This document shows positions 25,199-37,194 of a DNA stretch of 64,000 nucleotides, piece by piece. The DNA is from Luzula sylvatica (lineage: Eukaryota > Streptophyta > Magnoliopsida > Poales > Juncaceae). The DNA lies in assembly GCA_946800325.1 (NCBI GenBank), contig OX326956.1:42653052-42717051 (forward strand), read 5' to 3'. Below the pieces are notes generated by a model, which was not told the DNA's origin, ran no database searches, and saw only the letters and a program-made list of their open reading frames with translations. Each line of letters starts with the position of its first letter. Position 1 is the stretch's first letter. The position numbers and the translations under genes are program-made.

Positions 25199-26139
25199 CA
25201 CTGGAGACCTCTAATAATCGAGGCCATTTACCAGACCTGTCCCCAGATTTCATCACCACACCCTTTATATCCCAATTAACATATTTAATTGACCAAGATA
25301 ATCAACAAAGAGTATTAATTAATTAACATACAAGTGATTTAAAATTTAGAAATAATTAATTTAAAATTACTTAATGGAATTATGTTGACTACGTGATAAA
25401 ATATTTGCACAACTCCGACAAGGTAAGGTAACATAATAAGATGAGTCATGTTATTGTCGACAATACGAATAAGGCGAGATAAGAGAGTAAATATTCGCAC
25501 TTTAAAGAAAATAAAAAATAATTAGGGAATGGAAGACTGTGCATATTCAATTTGTTTGTAAATCAGTGTAAAACGCGTGCAAGTTTTACAGGTTAAACTC
25601 GATTTGATTTCCAATCCAATCAAACCGGTCTGTACTAGTTTTTTTTGCAGTAGTGATGCTCTCTCTCTTTCTTTGTGCATCTTCGTTTCATACCTAGAGG
25701 ATTCGAGAAGATACACCGGCATTTTTTATTTTTTATTTTTTAGTTTGAACTCGGCCTCTATAAACAGTTTAGTGTTTAGATAATTTAATAAAACTTTATA
25801 TAATTATATATATTTTCCTTTTTTATAAATTTTATAAATTTTTTGGAAGTGGGTTCGACTCTTCTCACAATTTTCTCAAAAATAATATATAATTAACATA
25901 CACCTAAATTAACAATTTTTCATTAATATTAAGAAATTATTAGTTATGCGTTCCTCGTTAATTTAATCAAAAGTATTAATTGGGATATACAAGGTGTGGT
26001 GGTGAAAACTTGGGGCAAAGTAAAATTTCTCTATAATATGGACGCCTAAAGTTTTAATGCAATGGAGAGGATACAAGCTAGAATATGATGAAAAGAAATT
26101 AAATGGGTCGTATAATAATATTACAATACCATACTTTAC
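25199..26139. other. Upstream region of BAHD gene 1, no gene
   Basis: AT-rich. A short repeated motif (CACCACACCCTTTATATCCCAATTAA) lies near 25250-25280, appears inverted at about 25968-26035, and recurs near 48.6 and 55.3 kb. It is probably a MITE terminus family. Nothing coding was seen. Confidence 0.4.
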
Positions 26140-28005
26140 TAGGAAATTTTTCGAAACTAACCAAGTTACCAAACTTTATACCCGAAATAACCAAGTTTTG
26201 AACATAATTCTCAAAATGTCTTTTGCGGGGTACCATTCAGCGCCAGGCGGAGAACCATTCAGCGTCTTTGTTTAAGGGAGTAATTAAGGAAGATAAATAA
26301 AGGCGCCGAATGAAACAGCGCCAGGCGCTGAATGAATCACCGCCTTCCAACATTTCAGATATTTAAAAAAAAAAAATTTATTCCACTCCAAGATGTACCC
26401 GTCGAATTCTCCATTATTTAGTTATTACGATCAATTATATTGATAATTAAGATATATAATTAAATATTCAGTAAAATTTATTCAAATTTATGAATTTGAT
26501 TGAATATTAATTATGTATTAAGTTTACAGCTAATATGTAATGGTTATTATTTTAATTAAATATATGAATCGAAATTATCCAAATTTTATCATAACATTTT
26601 TATGTTATAATTAGTATATTTAATTAAAATGATAACCAGTACATGTTAGCGGTTAACTTAATCCATAATTAATAATTATTCTAATTCATAAATTGGAATA
26701 AATTTTACTGAATATTTAATTATATATCTTAATTATCAATATAATTGAACGTAATAACTAAATAATGAAGAATTCGGCAGGTATATCTTGTAGTGGAATA
26801 AATTTTTTATATCTTTTTCCAAACCGCGTCTGTCAGTGGATATTAAAAAAAGAAAAAATTAAACCCCTCCAAAGTGTACACGCCGAATTCTCCATTATTT
26901 AGTTATTACGTTCAATTATATTGATAATTAAGATATATAATTAAATATTCAGTTAAATTTATTCAAATTTATGAATTCGAACAATTATTAATTATATATT
27001 TAGTTAACAGCTAACATGTACTAGTTATTATTTTAATTAAATATACTAATTAGGACATAGAGCAGTTATGGTAAAATTAGGATAATTTCGATTCGTCTAT
27101 TTAATTAAAATGATAACTAGTACATGTTAGTTGTTAACTTAATATATAATTAATAATTGTTCGAATTCATAAATTTGAATAAATTTTACTGAATATATAA
27201 TTATATATCTTAATTATCAATATAATTGAACGTAATAACTAAATAATGGAGAATTCGGCGTGTACACTTTGGAGGGGTTTAATTTTCTCTTTTTTTAATA
27301 TCCACCACACTGACCCACGCGGTTTCAAAAAAGTATAAAAAGTTAATCACTCCAAGATGTACCTGCCGAATTATCCATTATTTAGTTATTACGTTCAATT
27401 ATATTGATAATTAGGATATATAATTAAATATTCAGTAAAATTTATTCCAATTTATGAATTCGAACAATTATTAATTACATATTAAGTTAACAGCTTACAT
27501 GTACTAGTTATCATTTTAATTAAATATATTAATTATAACATAAAAATGTTATGATAAAATTTGGATAATTTCGATTCGTATATTTAATTAAAATAATGAC
27601 CATTACATATTAGCTGTTAACTTAATACATAATTAATATTCATTCAAATTCATAAATTTGAATAAATTTTACTGAATATTTAATTGTATATCTTAATTAT
27701 CAATATAATTGAACGTAATAACTAAATAATGGAGAATTCGGCAGGTACATCTTGGAGTGGAATAATTTTTTTTTTTAAATATATGTGAAATGGCGCTGAA
27801 TCATTCGGCGCCTGGCGCTATTTCATTCGGCGCCTTTATTTAACTCCCTTAATTACTCCCGTAAACAAAGGCGCTGAATGGTTCCCCGCAATTTAAAATA
27901 GGCGCTGAATGGTACCCCGCAAAAGACATTTTCGGAATTTTTTTCAAAACTTGGTTATTTTTGCAATTTTGTTTTCAAACGTGGTTAGTTTTAAAAAAAT
28001 TCGAC
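26140..28005. mobile_element. Hierarchical palindromic element, probable non-autonomous MULE
   Basis: The ends (AAACTAACCAAG on the left, its inverse GGTTAGTTT on the right) lead into paired blocks on both sides: TAACCAAGTTTT, ATGTCTTTTGCGGGG, GGCGCTGAATG and ACTCCAAGATGTACC. The whole 1.9 kb is therefore a quasi-palindrome. Inside are three ~420-bp units, at 26377-26803, 26838-27303 and 27346-27763, each itself a palindrome bounded by GAATTCTCCATTATTTAG and its inverse. The middle unit sits on the centre of the whole element. There is no coding sequence. The long arms suggest a Mutator-like origin; no target duplication was resolved. Confidence 0.65.
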
Positions 28006-28389
28006 TTTATTATTGTATGTATCTTTCAAAATGGATTATACGAGAGCATGCGCAAGAAAAATTGGTTCTGCTAACACGAATTAGTCTTAATTCAAAAAAA
28101 CAACACGAATTAGTCAATTTTTTAACATGTGGGACACTGATGTGGCAATTGGCATAGATAATAATCAGATTATTTTCATACTAACAAATTCTTATTCCTT
28201 CTAAATACAATAATACATTGCTTTTAAGTGAACAAAAAGTAATTGGGGACAGCTATGATTTACCAGTCTTCTAGTTGTAATGTTTGAGAAATTGTGTTCT
28301 TTTTGTAATTTGTTTGCTTTTTTTCAGATAGGGAAATTGAATTGACATAATTACCTGTTTCAGCATGAACAAACAATAAACATGCACTG
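28006..28389. other. Short intergenic stretch
   Basis: Nothing supported beyond low-complexity AT-rich sequence. Confidence 0.4.
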
Positions 28390-28470
28390 AAAAGTCTGCT
28401 ATCTAGTTGAGATATCAACTCTCTTGTTCTTTTGCATCTTCTCTTGATTAGGACTTAAAACTAAAAGTAC
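28390..28470 (+). repeat. 80-bp block duplicated at 35294-35375
   Basis: AAAAGTCTGCTAT, GATATCAACTCTCTTGTTCT and GACTTAAAACTAAA occur in the same order at 35294-35375. It is the first anchor of a collinear diverged duplication whose other anchors are 29350-30340 and 40325-41675. Confidence 0.75.
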
Positions 28471-28490
28471 AACAAACCATTTTATTTTTG

Positions 28491-29310
28491 AAATTTTTTC
28501 AAAAAACCCTTTCTATCAAATTTTTATTTTCAAATATCATCGTTAAAATTAATCATGAATGATGCTAAATTTTTTTATGATTAAATACCTTTTTTTTTAC
28601 ATATGTAGTAATTAAAAGAATATTTTTGTTATTTTTATTAATTTAAAAAAAGTCATAATCTTTTTTAGCTTATAATATTTAAAAAAAAAATAATTATCAT
28701 ATGTTATATTTATATAATTTTAATATTTCATACATTATATATTTTGACTTTTATATTTTTTTTCCTGAAAAACTAACATAAAATAATAATAAGATAAATA
28801 ACAATATTAAAAAAATACTTTGTAAATATTTAAAAATTAAAATATCATGAAACTATTACAAAATACATAAAAAAAAAACGAAAATAAAAAAAAACTAGAT
28901 GTTTAAAGAAATATTTTTCTTTCAATATATTTTCAAGGTGTTTATTTTATTATTATATGATGTTAGTTTTTTCATGATAATAAATGAAATATTAAAAATT
29001 ATACAAACGCAACATTTAATAATTTTATTTTTGTGAAATCACTACATGTTAAAAATTATTAATGAATTTTCTTAAAACTAATAAAATTAATGAAAAAATA
29101 ACAAAACTATACATGTGAAAATAGAACGGTATTTTGGTAAAAAAAATTTTTAACACCATCCATGATTAGTTTTAACCTCTATAGGAGAGAGTATTTGAAA
29201 ATAAAAGTTGTGTAGAGGAATTTTTTTGGAGTTTCCAAAAAGATAGAATTTTTTTTAGAATATCCAAAAAAAAATAGGGAGTTTTTTGAAAATTTCCCTT
29301 TATTTTTATT
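28491..29310. mobile_element. Long-TIR element, sibling of the one at 2.0-3.4 kb
   Basis: The left arm (TTCAAAAAACCCTTTCTATC ... AATTAATCATGAATGATG) pairs with the right arm (CATCCATGATTAGTTTTAAC ... AGGGAGTTTTTTGAAAA). The outer 150-200 bp on each side resemble 2000-2110 and 3240-3385. Interior non-coding and very AT-rich. Confidence 0.55.
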
Positions 29311-29482
29311 TATTTTTTATGAATCAAGGATTTTTTGGGCATCTAGTAATTGGAAGAAATCTCAGAACTTCTAGATAACCACCTCAGAAAGGTAACCTTT
29401 CACATCTAGTAATTGGAAATCAATCAATGTCCATAAAAAAACTAATTCAATTTTTGTCACTAAATAGAAAATCCCAACACTT

Positions 29483-29865
29483 TCTTTCGTCGATGTGCTA
29501 TCAGATAACATATATACATATTATTAGTCCGATAATTCAATTAATCAAATCCAACACCGAGAAGACGTCGATCATCTATTACTCCTATGTCCATATGCCA
29601 TGCAAGTTTGGAGCTCTATTGTTGGCCATCTGTCTCTTCCACCTCTTCAATTCGCTGATGATCTCCTACAATTTTGGTCAATCAATAAAAAGGAAGGGGA
29701 CAAACCGCATAATTCAAGATGGGGTACGGTTTGGTTAGCAACCATGTAGAACATATGGAAAGAGAGGAACCGGAGATTTTTTTCTTTCAAAGCCGTTTCT
29801 ACCTCCCTCCTTTCTACTATGATAGCCGAAGAGGTGGACAAATGGACACAAAATTGCTAAGAGTT
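29483..29865 (+). pseudogene. LINE 3' fragment: reverse-transcriptase C-terminal zinc-binding region
   Basis: Read from about 29559, the frame gives REDVDHLLLLCPYAMQVWSS, then a tryptophan/basic block ending NIWKERNRRFF. This is the plant LINE RVT C-terminal zinc-finger region (the HLLxxCPYAxxVW and WxIWKERN motifs). One in-frame stop replaces a tryptophan just before NIWKERN, so it is dead. Sequence to about 29930 may be its 3' UTR. The flanks on both sides match 40325-40440 and 41130 onward, showing that the LINE entered one copy of a duplicated segment. Confidence 0.7.
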
Positions 29866-30355
29866 TTTTTCTTTCCTATTTAAATATTTGATGTAAATAT
29901 GTTGATTATTCTATTTATTTAATGCAAATTTGAGCTAGACTATTGGTCTACTCCATCAAAATTAATCAAATCACTGATCGAATAATGAAAACGTAAGTAA
30001 CATTGTTCATCCACTTAATGATTAACACATGGTAAATGAGTATAAATTCGAATAATAAAAAAATTAGTAACTTCATCCATCCATTTAATGATTAACACAT
30101 GATAAATGAGTATAAATTCAGGAAAAAGTGGATTTGTATCAATACTACGATACGTATTTAGTATCATACAACTATTGTTGTATTCCGAACTACACGAATA
30201 CATTACTATTTACTATCACAAAGATTTCAATGAAAGTAATATATGAAGTTCCAAAAAAAATCATAGAAAATGTCATTACTTTTCAATCCTAACTCTACAT
30301 ATTGATAAAACTCCATTTTTGGAGCATTTTGAAGCATATTAGATCCAACAAGGCT

Positions 30356-30895
30356 AGAGGTGTTCAAACGGTTCGGTTTATTCGGCTACCGAACCGAACT
30401 GCTCGAATTCGGTTTAATTGGTTCGGTTTTTCGGTTTATTTGGTTCGGTTCGGTTCAAAAAATGGTATTGTTTGGTTTATTTGGTTCGGTTCGATTTTGA
30501 AATTTGGAAAACCAATTAAACCGAACCGACCGAATAACATTTCATTTTTATATTTTTTTAATATGTTAATATTTAAATATAACAAAAATCATATGATAAT
30601 CTTATAAATTAATATAATTATATTTTATAATATTAATTTATATCTTTTTAATAATTAAAATATAAACTTTTTTAGTAATTTATTTTTATTTTAAAATTAT
30701 AATGCTTCTTATTCGGTTCAACCGAATAAACCGAATAACAGATCAACCGAATAACAGTTCGGTTTATTCGGTTCGGTTTTTAATCGGTTCAAATGTTAAA
30801 CGGTTCGGTTCGGTTTGAATTTTATTCGGTTCGGTTTAAATCGGTTTGACCTTATTCGGTTCGGTTTGAACCGAACCGACCGAATGAACACCCGT
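30356..30895. mobile_element. hAT-type MITE with 8-bp TSD
   Basis: The element starts AGAGGTGTTCAAACGG and ends CCGAATGAACACCCGT (imperfect TIRs). It is flanked by the exact 8-bp duplication ACAAGGCT at 30348-30355 and 30896-30903. Subterminal regions are packed with CGGTTCGGTTT and the inverse AACCGAACCG, a common pattern of plant hAT MITEs. 540 bp, non-coding. Confidence 0.85.
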
Positions 30896-31032
30896 ACAAG
30901 GCTGTATTCTCGCTTCGTTTTGATATTGGGTGCCGTGTGCATTACTAGTGCAGAATAGATCAAAACATACAGGCAATTTCAGTGCAAATATGATATTTTC
31001 TCAATTTATAGGATACATTTGAAGAATTGAAA

Positions 31033-34000
31033 TCGCCTCTTATTCTGTCTTATTTATAATTTTATACGGTTCATGGAAATTTGACACGTGGCCACGTATT
31101 TTTTTACTGTAGCACGTCTTTGTACTGTAGCAAATACTGTTTGCTTTTTATCATGTCAATTCTGGGCCGTTTGATCGTTATCATGTTATTCTTCTGAATT
31201 GTGCGGTGTGAATTAAGTGGGTGGTATTGTTTTTTTTCCTTGCTCTGGGTTTTGTGGACCAGCCTCTTTGGTGCTTATCGGTGTTTGGTGTATTGCTAAA
31301 TTTGTATATAATAGCTTCTCTTTCCTGAGATGTTTTCGAGGTTTCCATTATCTTTTGGACTTCTCTTTCTTTCTTCTACTTTCTTCATCAGGTTTTTCCT
31401 TTTCTCTAATGGTTTCCTATAGATGATAATGTGTCAGTTGGTCTTTCGTTGGTTTTAGAATATTTGGAAGATTTATTGGATTGACACTGAGAATGTGTTT
31501 TTTGGGATATTTTGTATCGTTTCTGGCGATGTATGGGCATGAATCGTTTCTTTTAATGTTGGTATTTTTGAAAAATTAATGTACGTTTGCGTTGAATGTT
31601 TGCTTCGATTTCATTTTTTTTTTGTTCTCAGATCTTTCGAGTGTTTTTGTGACTTTTTTATCTGGGATTTGCGTGTTTCGCGTCATGCTTGCAGGTATAT
31701 GAGCATGGATCCCTTCTTTTAATGAATCCTTTCTTTCAATGTTGGTATTTTTGAAAGATTAATGTATGTTTGCGTTGAATATTTTGCTTTGATTTCATTT
31801 TGTATTGTTCTGAGATCTTTCGAGTGATTTCATGAGTTTTTTAATCTGGGATTTGCATGTTTCGCCTCATGCTTAGTGATATATGAGCATGGATCCCTTC
31901 TTTTAATGTCGTTTTTTTCCTCAGGCTTATGTGTTTTCGTTTCTTTTTATTGCTCTCTGTTTATTCTGTACTGGTTTGAGATCTTTTGAGTGTTTTTTTG
32001 CTTTTTATCTGTGATTTGTGTATTTTACAGCATGGATCCCTTCTTTTAGTGTTGTTTTTTTTTCCTAAGGCCTATGTGTTTTCGTTTCTGAATGTGGTGT
32101 TATGATCTTCATACACTGGATAAATGTGGGATTATGATTAAGCATATTAAATGTTTGAGTTATTTGTGCTCAAAGAAGTAAGAAATTCAAAGATTGACGA
32201 AAATTTCATAGGCCAGTTTCCTTTTTCAAACAGAATTAATACAAGCTTATGTGATTTTTTTTTAAAGAAAAAACTAACTTTTCTGGCTTTCATGAGAACT
32301 TGTGTGTGAGTTGATTTATTCAGACTAATGTTAAAGAAAAAAAAAGTAGAAGTCTGTATTTTTACAGAAATAATGAGCCTTGCCATGTATAGTAATATCA
32401 TAGTTTCAAAGTCATTTGAAGCAAAACTAAAAGAACCTGATGTGAGTGTATTTTTTAAAAGAACAAACAACATAGAAAGAAAAAAGTTACATCTGTCGTC
32501 CAAGAACAAAGAGATATCGGCATTCATTGTAGACAAAATCTATCTTAGCTCAAAAATTCAAGAAAAAAGTTCTTTGTACACAATTTAATCGTCATGATAT
32601 CATTCTGATTCTCATGATATCATCATTTCTATCATATCATCATTCTCATCATATCATCATCATCATTTGCATCATATCATCATCAAGAAGCTAACAATTG
32701 ACTGTATATATGTTTTTATTGGCTGCTGACAAGTTAATCAAACTACAAATTCAAGAAAAAAGTTCTTTGTGAGTTGAACATTGCTTCTACCAAATAGCAA
32801 AGAAAGAAAAAAGTTATATGTGTTATCAAGAGTAATAATGAGACTTCAAAGAAAAGGAATGGTCACTATTAATCGTTTATATGATATGAACAAGTCTCAT
32901 GTATAATTAGTTGTAATAAATTGCAATTAATTTACAAAATAATCTCAATGACATACAAATGGTCATTTTGCGATGAAATATTCTGCTTTTATGAGAATAG
33001 AACTGCAAAAAAATTGAAATGGTAAATAATTTATTTTTGCTCATGCAATCTGGTTGAATAATACTGAAAAAAATTAAATGCCAAAATATAATAACGTACG
33101 TTTCAACGGACAACATAACGAGAAAACTTATTTCGGACGTATTTATTTTTTTTGTACAAAGAATTATTTATTTGTGCAAAAAGTTATATGTGTTGTCAAG
33201 AGTAATAATGAGACTTCAAAGAAAAGGAATGATCACTATTAATCGTTTATGAAATATACCTCATCATGAATGAAATATTGTTTCTGCCTTAAACAAAAGG
33301 TTGTAATTAATTTACATGATACGAACAAGTCTCATGTACAATTAGTTGTAATAAATTGCAATTAATTTACAAAATAATCAGTGACATATAAATGGCCATT
33401 TTACGATGAAATATTCTGCTTTTATGAGAATAGAACTGCAAAAAAATTGAAATGGTATATAATTTGTTTTCGCTCATGCAATCTGGTTGAATAATTTGTT
33501 TCTGTCGATGCAATGTATGAGAATAAGATTGAAAAAAATAACAAGTCACCGATGATGTTTTTTGGGACATATATTGATCAAAATAATAGAAATATATTTA
33601 TTTTTTAGGAAAGCCGGATCCTAAAAAATAAATATTATTCTCTATAAATGATCTCAATGGATCCATTTCTACTGAGGTGACAAATCCTAATATTGTTCCT
33701 GCCTTAAACAAAAGGTTGCACATAAATTAATTAGTTCTAATTTACAAAGAAATGTTCATGACATACAAATACTCATTTTATGATAAAATACTCTCCTTTC
33801 ATGAAGATAAGCCTGCAAAAAAAAATGAAATGATGAATAATTTGTTTCTGTCGATCCAATGCATGAGAATAAGACTGAAAAAAATAACAAGTCACCGATG
33901 ATGTTTTTTGGGACATATATTAATCAAAATAATAGAAATATATTTATTTTTTAGGAAAACCGGATCCTAAAAAATAAATATTATTCTCTATAAATGATCT

Positions 34001-34849
34001 CAATGGGTCCATTTCTACTGAGGTGACAAATCCCAATATTGTTCCTGCCTTAAACAAAAGGTTGCACATAAATTAATTAGTTCTAATTTACAAAGAAATG
34101 TTCATGACATACAAATACTCATTTTATGATAAAATACTCTCCTTTCATGAAGATAAGCCTGCAAAAAAAATGAAATGATGAATAATTTGTTTCTGTCGAT
34201 GCAATGTATGAGAATAAGACTGAAAAAAATAACAAGTCACCGATGATGTTTTTTGGGACATATATTGATCAAAATAATAGAAATATATTTATTTTTTAGG
34301 AAAACCGGATCCTAAAAAATAAATATTATTCTCTATAAATGATCTCAATTGGTCCATTTCTACTGAGGTGACAAATCCCAATATATAATAACGAAGATTC
34401 CGGGGGATGACATAACGAAACAAATTATCTTTAATGTATTTATTTTATTAGTACAAAAAATTATTTATTTTCTTAAAAAAAAAATAGCTGGATGATAAAT
34501 AGTTTCGAAAAATGAGATTCAAATTGCTGATAAAAAATAGTTTACATGGAAAAAAAAGAGAGTTTATATCTGAACCTTGGAAAAAATAACAAATCACCGA
34601 TGATGTTTTTTTGGGCATATATTGATCAAAATAATAGAAATATACTTATTTTTTAGGAAAGCCGGATCCTAAAAAATAACAAATCATCGATTTATTTAAT
34701 TTCTTTTGAATGCATATGACCTTTGTTTGTAACACATACATGAAAACTTTCACATACCAATACAACAAAATACAAAACACTAAAACAACAATGCACATAA
34801 AAAATAATAAAAAATATGCCCCGCGCATTTGCGCGGGTGGCAAAGCTAG
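31033..34849 (+). mobile_element. Helitron (non-autonomous) with internal tandem repeats
   Basis: The 3' end is clear: hairpin CCCGCGC-ATTT-GCGCGGG (34820-34837), then 8 nt, then CTAG (34846-34849) and a T. The 5' end is less certain. A TC at about 31033 leads into CTTATTCTGTCTTATTTATA and TTTGACACGTGGCC, the usual plant Helitron 5' pattern. No Rep/helicase is present. The interior holds ~180-bp repeats (31560-32060; GCATGGATCCCTTCTTTTA occurs three times), a longer repeat pair (about 32810-33065 and 33178-33480), and ~345-bp tandem units. The CT-rich part at 31300-31400 looks like a captured gene leader, which is inference. Confidence 0.7.
33498..34385 (+). repeat. ~345-bp tandem repeat, about 2.6 copies
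   Basis: Units begin GTTTCTGTCGATGCAATG at 33498, 33844 and 34189 (periods 346 and 345 bp), and the third is partial. A further piece with ACCGATGATGTTTTTTTGGG lies at about 34575-34680. The copies differ by only a few bases, so the array expanded recently. Each unit carries AAGTCACCGATGATG, GGATCCTAAAAAATAAAT and TACTGAGGTGACAAATCC. Confidence 0.85.
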
Positions 34850-34984
34850 TTTATATTAAAGGTGAAAGACCTCAAACTGTTTGCAGTATTATTATTATTT
34901 CATATGATTAATGATACTTAATACTTAATACTCGTCAGTATATGTGATATTTGAAATTTTCATGAATGATAAATTTAGTATCCC

Positions 34985-35293
34985 CATTTACAATAAAGAT
35001 TCTAATCTGAAACAATACAAACACTGTTGCAACAGGGACGGTCAGGGCAGTAGACAAAAATCCTTAAAGTCACCTGCAAATCCGTCGGCAAAAACTCTGT
35101 CGTGTTTTTGTTGTTGTTGACGGATCGTCTATGTTACCTTTGCCGACAAACCAATACGGATGGGCTTACTTTAGCCGACGGACAACATAACCCACAATGC
35201 CGTCCCGGGTAGTATTGCCGACGGACAACATAACCCACAATGCCGTCCCGGGTAGTATTGCCGACGGCCATAACACCGACGGCGAGCCGTCTC
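34985..35293. mobile_element. CACTA-like relic with CCGTCGGC subterminal motifs
   Basis: Repeated CCGTCGGCAAA, TTGCCGACGG and TAGCCGACGGAC in both orientations resemble subterminal repeats of plant CACTA (En/Spm) elements. A ~46-bp unit containing ACATAACCCACAATGCCGTC occurs twice in tandem at about 35172-35265. No CACTA terminus or TSD was identified. Confidence 0.4.
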
Positions 35294-35375
35294 TAAAAGT
35301 CTGCTATGGAGTTGCGATATCAACTCTCTTGTTCTTTTGCAGCTTGTCTTGATTTCGACTTAAAACTAAAGGTAC
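35294..35375 (+). repeat. Second copy of the 80-bp duplicated block
   Basis: It matches 28390-28470 and is collinear with the duplication that resumes at 40325. Confidence 0.75.
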
Positions 35376-35569
35376 TATTTAGGAGTCCTTTTATTTTGTA
35401 AGAATGAATGATATTCTTGGAAATCTGTATGATTGAATTTTTTTTTTTGAAGAAATATCAAATTGATATTCGGTCTGTTTTAAATATAAGAAAATATTTA
35501 CAAAGTGTTTATTACAGTTAACACTCTAACTCTACTAAACATTCTTTTCCTATTACCTATGGTATACCT

Positions 35570-36958
35570 AGAGGTGGCAATCGGTCGAGTCGGGTCGGAT
35601 TCGGGTCGTTCGGGTCATCGGGTCACGGGTCGTTCGGATTTCGGATCGTTTCGATTTTCGAATTATTCGGTTCCGGATAGGGGTGTACACAAAATTCTCC
35701 AACCCGTCCCGATTCAGACCGACCCTTTTTTATGAGTTTCAAAGTTGGTGGGTCGGGTCCGGGTTGGAATTTTGACAAATCCGGAAATATGGGTTGGGTT
35801 ACGAGTTTGAAACTAAAAACCCGCATTAACCCAACCCGACCCGTATAGTACCAAATTTCCAAATAATTGTTTAAGCTTTTAATATAAATTATATGGTATG
35901 TCATTTTTTCGTAAATTATATTGCTATGATTTATTTATTATTAATTATTTTTCATATTATACAATATTTTTTCTTTTTTTACCTTATATGAATATTATGT
36001 TTATCAAGTAATTAAAATTTCTCAAATTAATATACAAAATTTCTTAACCTTCGTCTTTTTATTATTATTTTGTATTTTTTTAATAGTAAGGTCTTTTATT
36101 TGTTTACGATATCACTATTTCAGTTTTGTCATGAAATATTTAATTAGTTTGAACTTTGAATTTTTTTTTATATAATATGTGTTTTATTTTTATTGTTAGA
36201 AAATATGACATAAATATAATGAGATGTTGATTATGCATGTTTACTTTAGATTTGCGTGTTTGTAAAATATTTTTCGATGACCTAATTAAAAATATAATTT
36301 TTGTTGCACATTTTTTTTTTAACATATGAACATATATCGTTATATTATGTATTTACGAAAAAAAAAATCCGGCTAACCCGCCCAACCCAGTCAAGATGGG
36401 TTTGAAAAATGTTATAGATATCATGGGTTGGGTCGGGTTGGGTCGGGTTGGCAAAATGAAAACCCGGTCTAGTTGGGCTGGGTTACAGTTTTGATCACAA
36501 CCCGCCCAACCCGGTATATGTACACTTGTAGTTCCGGGTCATTTTGGTTTTTGGGTTATTCGGTTCCGGGTCGTTTGATTTTCGGATTATTCGGTTTCGG
36601 GTCTGTTCGATTTTCGAGTCATTCGGTTCCGAAAAATGGTCATTCGATTTTCCAAAAATTTAGTTTTCGGATCATTCGGGATTTATATTATGTCATGCGT
36701 GTTTCGGCTCATCTGAATTTCGGGTCAACTGGATTATGTGATGCTTGGTCTTCGAGTTACTCGAATTCTGAGACATTTTAATAGTAGCACATATAAATAA
36801 ATATTTCTTCCGGGCTTTTAGATCATTCGTTTGTGAGTTTCGGGTCATTCGGATGGTGAGTTTCGGGTCAATCGGGTCGTGAGTTTCGAGTATTCGGGAT
36901 TTGGGTTAGTTCGAATTTCGGATCATTCGGTTTCGGGTTCGGGTCCAATTCGGTAATT
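35570..36958. mobile_element. hAT-like MITE interrupted by another hAT MITE
   Basis: The left end AGAGGTGGCAATCGGTCGAG and the right end CCAATTCGGTAATTTTAACA enclose sequence rich in TCGGGTC and ATTCGG repeats. A second MITE (35678-36530) sits inside it. The outer target duplication is not clear. The right end abuts a LINE fragment. Confidence 0.5.
35678..36530. mobile_element. Inner hAT MITE with 8-bp TSD
   Basis: It starts TAGGGGTGTACACAAAATTC and ends GTATATGTACACTTGTA. It is flanked by GTTCCGGA (35670-35677) and GTTCCGGG (36531-36538), an 8-bp duplication with one mismatch. Both subterminal regions carry GGGTTGGGTCGGG or the inverse CCAACCCGACCCG. 853 bp, non-coding. Confidence 0.75.
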
Positions 36959-36961
36959 TTA

Positions 36962-37194
36962 ACACTTGCATATGATGTGTGGGGATCGATTGTAGGGTAG
37001 CTTGGAAGGCCTAGATATTTGATTGGTAGCTCTTTCTTTTGACATTTGACTATATCGATAATTGTTTCCGTTAAGTGGTTTGGAAAATTTATCGTTGAGA
37101 ATGTTGTTTTGTTCCAATTTATTTGCAAACCCGTTATTTTGGTAAATATATCAATTGTCTTTGATATTATTTTGAGATTTTTTAGGTCGGTCTC
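36962..37194 (-). pseudogene. LINE reverse transcriptase fragment, 3' part
   Basis: The minus-strand frame reads LKIISKTIDIFTKITGLQIN, then TFSTINF and KCQKKELPIKYLGLP. This is the conserved LINE RT region after the catalytic box (the usual form is G-LKINxxKS ... PxKYLGLP). It belongs to the same element as 39335-40250. The intervening RT, including the catalytic FADD box, is missing, and foreign sequence occupies the gap. Confidence 0.75.

Noticed and set aside
30302..30607. Open frame across 30.3-30.6 kb
   Set aside because: It lies inside the hAT MITE and encodes the CGGTTCGG subterminal repeats.
31217..31426. 69-codon frame with hydrophobic character
   Set aside because: It lies in the CT-rich, leader-like interior of the Helitron, with no domain and no splice context.
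33498..34385. Tandem 345-bp units considered as a CRISPR-like array
   Set aside because: The units are directly adjacent with no distinct spacers, in a plant Helitron.
35505..36781. Open frames with repeated Ser-Gly/Phe-Gly patterns
   Set aside because: They are translations of TCGGGTC and ATTCGGTTC MITE repeats.
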